Source: Symsagittifera roscoffensis (Eukaryota > Xenacoelomorpha > Acoela > Convolutidae). Taken from it: a DNA stretch of 64,000 bases. The notes beneath the pieces were generated by a model that was not told the origin of the DNA, did not search any database, and saw only the letters and a program-made list of their open reading frames with translations. Position numbers and translations under genes: made by a program. Shown in pieces: positions 56,945 through 64,000 of the stretch (its first letter is position 1; each line of letters begins with the position of its first letter). The stretch covers positions 22,304,509-22,368,508 of the forward strand of contig NC_087064.1 of assembly GCF_963678635.1 (NCBI RefSeq), read 5' to 3'.

Positions 56945-58163
56945 TATAAATGGGGAGGTAAAGATTGAGCTGTTATATTTGTTGGTCTTAGGGGAAAAGG
57001 GTGTTGAACAATATTGTTAAGTCTGACTGTGATTTCAAATTTTAATTGGAGACTATTTTGTTGGAGTATTTGAATGTGTTCTTGAATATCTTTGTGAATA
57101 TCTTGTCTGTACTGTAATCTATTTAGTGCCCAATTGTGGAGTCGGCTACTTTCTTGATGTTGTCCAAATAGTGGGGGAGGTGCTAAGAAGGTATTCCAAT
57201 CTAAACGTAGGGGGTATTTGTAGATGATTGTTCTTGGTATCTGGCGTCGAGATTGGTGGGGAAATTTAGGGGGAAAAGTGTTGGTGAAATTTGACTTAAA
57301 GATGGTGTTGATGGAAGTGAAAGTGTTTCTGGTAGAGATGATAATGTTGTATCAGAAGAAATATCTATTGGTTCGTTCACTAATTTTGGTTCGCCTTGAT
57401 AATATGAGTGTGTTGCCCAATATGGTGGTCGTTCGGTGGTGTCTGGGGGGTTAAAAGGATTTTCTCGAATTTGTTCTGATGTTGGAGTTGAACCTAAAAA
57501 ATCTGATGGGATATTTGAGATGCTTTGTTGTGAAGAAAATGTGGGAGTTTCTGGTAGTGTTTCACTTGCAAGTTCTGAGGTAGTTGGTGTCGGTGATTGG
57601 AGTATGTTAAAATGAACTCTGTAGGTTTGAAAATTTCTTTTTCGTTTTGGGTGTATGATTTGTCTATTTATTTCAAGTGTGTTTTGATTTTGGCTTATAT
57701 ATCTTACTCGATTAAGATCTTGTTGCAAGGTGGGGTATAAATTATATGTTGGTTCACTTAAAGGTGCTTGGCGATAAACTGGATCTATGGGTTCAGATAA
57801 TCGTGCGTGTCGTTCTTCAAAAGTGTATGGATTGTCTTGAAAAGAAATTCGTGTTGATGGTGGGGGATTGTTGGTAGTTGTAGGTGTTGTTGAACTTTCT
57901 TGGGATGTTGTTGGTGGGGGCTGGTTTGGTGCTGGTTCATTAGCAATTTCGAAAAGTTATTTGAGTGTTTAATTCTTATTGGGAAAATTTATGTTTATTA
58001 TAAAATTCTTCAAAAAAAGTATCAAAAGAATAGTTGCTAAGACGAATGTGACTATTGCCTTTTTTATACCATTGCACATTGTCATGATTAGGGATATTAA
58101 AAATGTGAGAAAAATTATGAATAAAAGAAAAATATCTTTTCGACTAAAATTGGTTCGTATCAT
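56945..58163 (-). pseudogene. Two-span membrane, Pro/Ser/Thr-rich accessory ORF
   Basis: A 64-codon frame from 58,163 has a short basic start and two hydrophobic spans (about residues 11-28 and 36-55). After TAA at 57,969 and a second TAA four codons on, the same frame stays open to 57,201, giving about 250 residues rich in Pro, Ser, Thr and Glu. A frameshift then leads into about 90 more residues with a helical, Gln-rich end (to about 56,945). Read through, it would be one protein of about 400 residues with an N-terminal membrane hairpin and a mucin-like body. It sits between integrase and env. No known Gypsy gene of this form comes to mind. Confidence 0.5.
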
Positions 58164-58169
58164 TTAAAT

Positions 58170-59190
58170 AGATTTTATGTTTTCGTACCTGTAGATGTGG
58201 TCAAGGATTTGGGAAAATTGGAGATATATTTCAAATAGGGAGTAAAAAATTTTAAAAAGATTGCAAAAAATTATAGAAAGGATTTTTAGAGATTCACAAG
58301 TTTCAATGAAAAAGAATAGCAAAAACTTAAATAGAGTGAAAATTTTTGTGGAGACGTTTACAAGTTTTTGTTTTATGTGATCAACTGTTATGGAAAGAAG
58401 CAGTTGAGAAATGATTTGTTTCGTCGAATGTTTTTTAAAGTATTGAGGCCAAATTCAAGTGTGGTTGGATTATTTATTGATTTTTTGACAAGTGGGTTGA
58501 GTTTTGTCAAAAATTGTTGAGGATGTATTTTTATGGTATTCGGGAGGTCTTCATAGTTTTGTTTTTATTTTTTGGTTAAGTGGGGGGATCTTTGAAATAT
58601 TTGTACTTTAGGCCAAATGATCATGGGTCTTTTTTACTTTAGGCTAATTTGTTATTTTTGATTGGGGGACTTTTGAGGTCTGAGTTGGGAAAAAATTGTT
58701 GATTTTTGCATAATCTGATAGGGGAGGGTTATAATATTGAAGTAGTGTTTATTTTAGTTGTCAAGTTTTAGCAAGTTGCTTATTTTTGACCTGGAGGTTG
58801 TAAAAATATAGTTATAGATATGCCTCGAGATTAATATCTATCGGCTAATGAGTTTGTGTTAGAGATATAAAGGTGGCAATTTGAACGATTTCTTTTGGCT
58901 GAATTTGAACTAGAATTGATCGAGGTTATTTTCAGCATGTTTTACAGAAATGTGAAAGTTTAAAGTGATTAAAGAGAATGTTTACGGTTATCTAAATTAA
59001 AGTTGTTTCTGAAATTCAACTTTCTTTAATATTTTAGACTGTGGAATGAATGTCTTATAGTTTTTTCGTGGTTGACTTCTAAGAAGTGATGATTCTCTAT
59101 GTTCGGATTTTTATTGTTGATCCTGTGGTAAGATTTTTTCTGACAGTTTTCTTTTTTTTTTCTTTTTGAGATGTTTTTGGTTTTGGTGTG
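58170..59190. other. Gyp-C spacer between integrase and accessory ORF
   Basis: About 1 kb of AT-rich sequence with no frame of note on the coding strand. Polypyrimidine and T-runs lie near 59,150, possibly a splice or leader region for downstream genes. Confidence 0.45.
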
Positions 59191-59192
59191 TT

Positions 59193-60130
59193 TCATTTTT
59201 GAGAGTCTACATTTTGCTGTTGAATTGTATTTTTATTTTTTGTGGTATTAATGTTTTGATTTTGTTCTATTTGTGAATGATTTTGAACGATGTGTAAGCC
59301 AGTGAAAGAATCTAATTGAGTTATTTCGCGGAGTGCGTATTCTTTTGGATAATAAGGTAAGAGGTTGTTACGGTGTTGAATGATTTCTTTTTTGCTGGAA
59401 TCAGTAGGTTTGTATGTTACTTCAGTAGGTTTATCAATTATTTGATATGGTCCTTTTGGAAGTGGTTGTAGTTTTTTGGATATTCCTTTTTGTGAATTGA
59501 AATTGGGTATTAAAACAAATAATCCAATTTTTAAATCGGTGGCTGGCATGAAGCGTGAATTAATTTGGTTGTTCATATTTTGCCTTTGTAACAATTTCTT
59601 TGTTACTTTTTGTTTTATTTCATTATGTTTTTTATCTCTATTTAAAATCCATTCGGTATGCGTACCGGAAGCTAATTTAAAGTTTGTGGATGATGAAAGT
59701 GGTCTTCATCATGGGTATGTAATGGTAGATTATAACAAATTGAATCTTTGTTTGGTGGACAATATCCTTGTGTATTTTTATGGACATTTGCTGTGAACAT
59801 AATTGGTTTTCGTGGCTTTTGATTAAAAACCATTTCGTATGGTGACATTCCTAGGGTTGTTGTGATTTGTGAATTTTAAGATCAGGGGAATCATTTTACA
59901 TCTGCTGACCATTCAGTGTATCTTGTATCATTTCCATTTATGATACATCGAAGATATTCTTGTAGTGAACGGTTCATACCTTCAACTAATCCATTTGTCC
60001 ATAGTGCATGAGATGTACGTGGTTTATGTTTGATGTTATATAGGTGGCATAATGTGATGATTTCATTTTTTATAAATTCTGTGCCGTTATCTGTAAATAG
60101 TATTTCGGGTAATCCGAATTTAGCTATCCA
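59193..60130 (-). pseudogene. pol: Gyp-C integrase, C-terminal two-thirds only
   Basis: In coding order: Phe-Gly-Leu-Pro-Glu-Ile, then Asp-Asn-Gly-Thr-Glu-Phe (second catalytic Asp, 60,081-60,091), His-Lys-Pro-Arg-Thr, and Asn-Gly-Leu-Val-Glu-Gly-Met-Asn (the DDE Glu, about 59,985). A frame-damaged stretch follows near 59,900-59,600. The C-terminal domain (59,594-59,193) has Leu-Pro-Lys-Gly-Pro-Tyr-Gln-Ile, the GPY/F module of Ty3/Gypsy integrases. The zinc-binding N-terminus and the first catalytic Asp are absent because the gene is fused to gag at about 60,130. It cannot be active. Confidence 0.88.
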
Positions 60131-61551
60131 ATATCTGGTTGATAATAATCGTCATCATCTGATGATAAATAATTTGATGTGTGAAATGGTGTTTGTTGTT
60201 TATTCCTATTTTGTTGGAAAAATGGATAATTTTCACTATGATCCTGAGAGGGATGTGGATAGTCATGGAAATTTACTGAATTTGTTGATGTTATTGGAAA
60301 ATTCGATTTTTGTAAAAATAAACGATTTTGCCTTTTGTGTTCTGCGAAATTATTTCGGGTGAATGTTCTCTGTTTGTGTGTTGGTTTTGTCATTGGTCTA
60401 TATGTCTGATAATCCATATGTGAATATTTTGGAGCAACCGAGGGTTTAACCGTAGATTGCAATGTTACTTGTGGTAATGTTTGATTTTTAGGTTTTGGTG
60501 TTGTAAGGTTTGGATGTATTGGTGAAATACTTTGTTGTGTAGTTGTTACTTTTGTTTCAACTACTTCTTCATTTACAAAACGTGATGGTGTTTGAATATC
60601 TTGTTGTGTAAGATTTCTAGTTCCATTCAAATTTTCTTGTTATACAAGGGTTGAATTTAAGCTATTATTTTGTCTTCTATCAGGTAAAAATGATTTATAG
60701 TTTAAAGGTGTTGCATCTATTGTAAGTGGAAATACCTTTACATAGTCTTTGTGAATATAAATTGTACTGATTGCTTGACTTGAGATGTCTTTTGGTATGA
60801 TCAGAAATAATCGATGAGACCATTCAGGGTCCCAAATATAATCTGATTGTTCTGCAATGACAGTGTCGTCATTGGTACTTTGAGGTCTAAAATTTTTTCT
60901 TGCTTGTGCAATTAAATCAATATTGTGTGTAAAATAATCAATTATGAACCATGCTAAAATTTTTTGTAAATCGTATTTAACATTTTGTGAAATTTCATTG
61001 CTTGAAAAATTTTCACGGATTGTATTTAAAAATGCTGAAAATGCGGTAATTTCATTTCTTACATTCGTGTGTCTTGATGTTTGAACTGGTGATGTACTTT
61101 CAATTCCTGTTTTTTCTAGTATGGATATATAACTATATATTAGTGAAAAAACATCGTTAGTGAATATTAATTTGCTGTTTGTGAGTTTTGGTGTTGTATG
61201 TTTTTGATGTAATCTGCGAAAACTTTTGAAAATTCTATGTCAACATCGTCTGTTTGAATAACATGTTTGTTATGAAATTTACTTTTTGTGCTGAGTTCTA
61301 TGGTGTAGATTCCATATGGTTGTGTTAGGTTACATATTCCTTTTAAATAATGATCGACAATTTGTCTTTTGATTTTTATTTCTGGGAATTCTGCTTTACA
61401 TGGGCTAATTCCTTGTTCGAATAAGTTTGTGACTAGATTATTGCAAAATTATATTTGTTCTCTATCTTCAGTGAGTGAATTGATGAGAAACGGAAAAACA
61501 GAGTTTTCGTCTGGACTTTCATCAATTGGACTTTGGCTCATTTTTTCGTTT
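60124..61551 (-). pseudogene. gag: Gyp-C gag, broken, fused to integrase remnant
   Basis: From the ATG at 61,551: an acidic start, TAA about 30 codons in (near 61,460), a region to about 61,210 where an A-run shifts the frame, then one long open stretch to a TAA near 60,640. A 168-codon Pro/Gln/Thr/Asn-rich end follows, with an Asp-run near its close (60,630-60,124). Total about 475 codons. No CCHC knuckle is visible. Assignment as gag rests on its place upstream of pol sequence and its length and composition. The frame runs straight into integrase sequence in another frame at about 60,130. Confidence 0.6.
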
Positions 61552-61637
61552 TATAACTGTCAGTGCGTAATGTTCAATGTGTCTGATTGGTTGGTTCCAA
61601 TTGTATAAACGTACTGGTTTTTTTTTGTATATCTTTT

Positions 61638-61982
61638 TTATTCTTCTTTTTCCTTGTTTTGATTAATGTGATGTGGCTTCTGAATCAGAAAAATATAGTT
61701 GATCGTTAACTGAGTAGTTTTTTTTACTGTTTCTTCTAGTATGCAAAGTGCATCTAAATTACTGACTTCTGATTCAGAGACTGCGTTTCTTCGCTTTGAA
61801 AATCTTTTCCGTATAATTTGTCTTTGTTTACTTATAAATTGTCTTTTTATTGTTTGTCGTTTTGTTCGAATATATCCAATCGTTTGTTTGTGTGGTGTGA
61901 TTACGAGATCGTATGTTTCGTTATTTATTTCGCAATTGTGTAATACGATTGTTTGTTTATTTCCTAAATAGTTCAGTGACAT
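61638..61982 (-). CDS. Small basic ORF before Gyp-C gag
   Basis: Open for 114 codons from an ATG at 61,982, with a central Lys/Arg/Gln-rich stretch and a hydrophobic C-terminal patch. It ends 87 bp before the gag start. I recognise no family. It is unbroken, unlike gag. Confidence 0.35.
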   Translation of the reverse strand: MSLNYLGNKQTIVLHNCEINNETYDLVITPHKQTIGYIRTKRQTIKRQFISKQRQIIRKRFSKRRNAVSESEVSNLDALCILEETVKKTTQLTINYIFLIQKPHHINQNKEKEE

Positions 61983-62959
61983 AAGGTTTAGGATGAAGGA
62001 TGCAAGGTTTTTATTAGTGATTATAATATCCTAGACTGTTAGTCCTCACGATTTTTTGGTTAGCCTAACTTGGGTCTTTTTATTCAGGGTTGGAGAGAAA
62101 AGTATATATCGAATCCGGAGAAAGACTGTTACTTTCTCGTGACTATTCTAAAAAAAGGTGTTAACTTACTTAATCTTACTTAGGGGTAGTGATTGTGTTC
62201 AAGGAGTGGAGAATAGTAAATCGATCTACAAGGTTCAGGTATAATTAGAACACGAGTAGTTCGTTAGGAACTATTTTAAACTTACTAAGATTTAAGATTT
62301 AGCTTGGGTCAGGTAAGAGGGGGGTCAAGTGAAGGATGAATAACCGAAGTTCTTCACTGTTTAGCCTAATTAGAATGGTTAGAGTGATTTGAAAGATTTC
62401 TATTAGTCCTGGGTCTTTGAAAGGGTCGGGTAGTGAATCGACGTTTGAGGTCGTTAGACACTTTATTAATAGAGTGGGGGAGAACAAAATTATTCTATTT
62501 GATCCAAGGATAAGCCTTGATGATCTGATATAATTTTTAATGGTATAAAATGAATTAAGTTAGGTATTTAAGGAGATCCAAGGAAAGCTTTGATGATCTG
62601 TACTTAAGGTGTAGAAAAAATTAAGTTAAATAAAGATAAAATTTAGGATAAGCCTTTAAAAATAATTTTATGTTTTATTGATATAGAAGTTTAGTTTTTG
62701 ATGATGTTAGTAGTTTTCTGATTGCTATTATGTTAGTGATGAAGCTGGAGATAACACGATGATTTGTATATACTAATGATTTCTGATCATGTTAACTAAT
62801 TTTTATTTTTCTTTTAATAAATATATTTTTCAGATATCTTTTTGAATCTTACTGCAGTTTTGGAGGAAACGATTCGAGATGATTTTATCAATCGTTATTG
62901 TACAAAAGTGAATTTTGTATAGCGCCTGAAATAATCATTGAAGATTATTCTTCAAGGTT
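61983..62959. other. Gyp-C leader stretch without a gene
   Basis: AT-rich, with a repeated GATCCAAGGA-AAGC-TTGATGATCTG word at about 62,500 and 62,576. No frame of note. Confidence 0.45.
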
Positions 62960-63193
62960 TTATGTTTGCAAAAGAAAATCTAAATTCATTGCTAGTAAGA
63001 TTCTAAATATAAAAGTTTGTGTTGGCTTTTGCCGTACGACCATGAAACTTAATGGTAAATTTCTTCGTAGTCGTAGATCGTCTATTGTCCGAGGTCTTCT
63101 TCCAATACCTTTTACTTCTCGTATTGTACGGAATAGCGGCTCTGATCTATTGAGTCGTAGAGACATTTCAATTAAATTATTATCATGTAACAT
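62960..63193 (-). CDS. Small basic ORF close to the 5' LTR
   Basis: Open for 77 codons from an ATG at 63,193, with many Arg and Leu residues. It starts about 95 bp inside the 5' LTR. It could be a leader peptide or chance. Confidence 0.25.
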   Translation of the reverse strand: MLHDNNLIEMSLRLNRSEPLFRTIREVKGIGRRPRTIDDLRLRRNLPLSFMVVRQKPTQTFIFRILLAMNLDFLLQT

Positions 63194-63268
63194 TTCGGAA
63201 ATGTTTTTGTCTATTTCTAATCTATTTTGTTAGTTCTAAGCTAATTTGTTTTTTAAGGTCTTATTCGA

Positions 63269-63287
63269 GACTTATGGTCGCACCAGA
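63269..63287 (-). promoter_or_regulatory. Candidate tRNA primer-binding site of Gyp-C
   Basis: On the minus strand, two bases after the 5' LTR edge, the sequence reads TGGTGCGACCATAAGTC. TGG pairs with the CCA end carried by every mature tRNA, and the position is right. I could not assign the tRNA species. Confidence 0.6.
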
Positions 63288-63698
63288 TGAGTTATGACCG
63301 AAGTTTATCTCAAAGAGTAATTTCGGATGGGGTACACCGTCTGCTCGTCACGCTATCTTATTTTCGGCCGGATAGATTCGTGCAACTTCTTAGTCTAATA
63401 CCGATCCTAATCTTACTCTTATATCTACTAGTCTCAGGGTGTTTAACTAGTCTATGCTAGGCTCAATAGATCTAGAGTATACTGACTTATTGCGATTGCT
63501 AGAAGGTCTCTTGGAGAGGTAACTAATTTCTAAGTTAAATTCAAATCTCTCTGGTGCTGAAATTACAAGTAATTTCAGCACTCACAAATAAGTGGGTTGT
63601 TAGTTAGATGGATCATGATTGGTTAATATTAAATTTTTTATAGTGATAAAATATCCAATTTATCACCAACAATAAAATGTAGTTTAGATCTGGTTCCA
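63288..63698 (-). repeat. Gyp-C 5' LTR
   Basis: 411 bp, the 5' LTR in coding orientation, and partner of 50,440-50,849. It keeps the palindrome perfectly at 63,554-63,581 although other parts have changed. Confidence 0.93.
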
Positions 63699-63844
63699 CT
63701 AATATCATTTTTTACCGGACAACCAAAATTGTTATAATTTTTTTTTCAAAACAAGTGTGAAAGATGCATCGAATCTAAGAGATCAAAAACTTTGGCTAAA
63801 CCAGGCAGAATTTTACGGAAGACTTTGTATTAGCTATGCTTTTT

Positions 63845-64000
63845 GTTCCGACTTTCGAAGAAAACGGAATATTTACGCTTGGTGTGGGTTTTTTTATTTA
63901 GTCAATTTTCGCCGATCTGAATCACAGTTTTTAACAAAAAAATTTTCAACTCCATTGAAGATACCGATTTCCTGAGTTCAAATCAAAAAAGTGTTTCAAC
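63845..64000 (+). mobile_element. Helentron-type element, copy 3, 5' part only
   Basis: Starts GTTCCGACTTTCG after a TTTT flank and continues with AACGGAATATTTACGCT-GGTGTGGG as in the other two copies, then diverges. The window ends before any 3' hairpin. Confidence 0.55.

Larger units (their letters stand above)
50440..63698 (-). mobile_element. Gyp-C: complete LTR-to-LTR insertion of an env-type Ty3/Gypsy element
   Basis: Two direct repeats of about 410 bp bound a 13.26 kb unit. Each starts TGAGTTATG and ends GGTTCCA on the plus strand (TG...CA). The 4-bp CTAA occurs directly before (50,436-50,439) and after (63,699-63,702), as expected for a target-site duplication. Coding order on the minus strand: small ORFs, gag, integrase remnant, membrane/PST ORF, env-like gene, long ORF X, a small ORF, then the 3' LTR. 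Every main frame has stops or shifts, and protease-RT-RNase H is deleted. LTRs differ at about 14 places (about 97% alike), so the insertion is moderately old. Confidence 0.93.

Overview
This is eukaryotic, almost certainly invertebrate animal, repeat-dominated DNA. The evidence is Ty3/Gypsy-type LTR retrotransposons (one with an envelope-like gene), Helentron-type short elements, intron-like splice signals, very low gene density and an assembly gap of exactly 200 N. I cannot name the species. No complete cellular gene can be defended. Nearly every recognisable coding stretch is a retroelement reading frame on the minus strand, and most are broken.

Positions 1-16,505 hold family 'Gyp-A', a Ty3/Gypsy element in a rearranged head-to-tail arrangement. 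Reading right to left (the coding direction): a 1.5 kb leader with a 12-15 bp minisatellite; a 1,053-codon gag-protease ORF; a linker, reverse transcriptase (RT) and RNase H; two further tandem RT-RNase H modules (about 2.3 kb each, the last truncated); then a second, nearly identical leader-gag-protease-RT copy offset by about 10,745 bp. All four RT copies carry an 18-bp minisatellite derived from RT coding sequence. It replaces the first catalytic motif and shifts the frame.

Positions 16,506-25,100 hold a related, diverged element, 'Gyp-B': gag, two zinc knuckles, protease, RT with intact motifs, RNase H and a long tail. It is broken by at least four frame changes and one stop codon. No integrase follows, and an LTR-like block lies directly downstream. 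Relatives of that block recur near 28.3-29.05 kb and 38.9-39.7 kb.

Positions 25,100-50,435 are AT-rich and mostly non-coding. They hold minus-strand coding debris (29.9-33.25 kb), two short Helentron-like elements with asymmetric inverted ends and a 3' hairpin (37.3 and 47.2 kb; a third starts at 63,845), a fold-back element (44.55-45.26 kb), a few exon-like stretches (40.2, 42.4-43.1 and 49.4 kb), the N gap and a C-rich low-complexity tract.

Positions 50,440-63,698 are a clean 13.26 kb LTR insertion, 'Gyp-C': two LTRs of about 410 bp (about 97% alike by eye) flanked by a 4-bp CTAA target-site duplication. On the minus strand it carries gag, an integrase remnant fused to gag by loss of protease-RT-RNase H, a two-membrane-span Pro/Ser/Thr-rich ORF, an envelope-like gene, and a long unrecognised ORF after env. 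Every frame has stops or shifts, so this copy is non-autonomous. Almost all in-frame stops in the three families are TAA, and in Gyp-A/B each aligns to a Glu codon of a sister copy.
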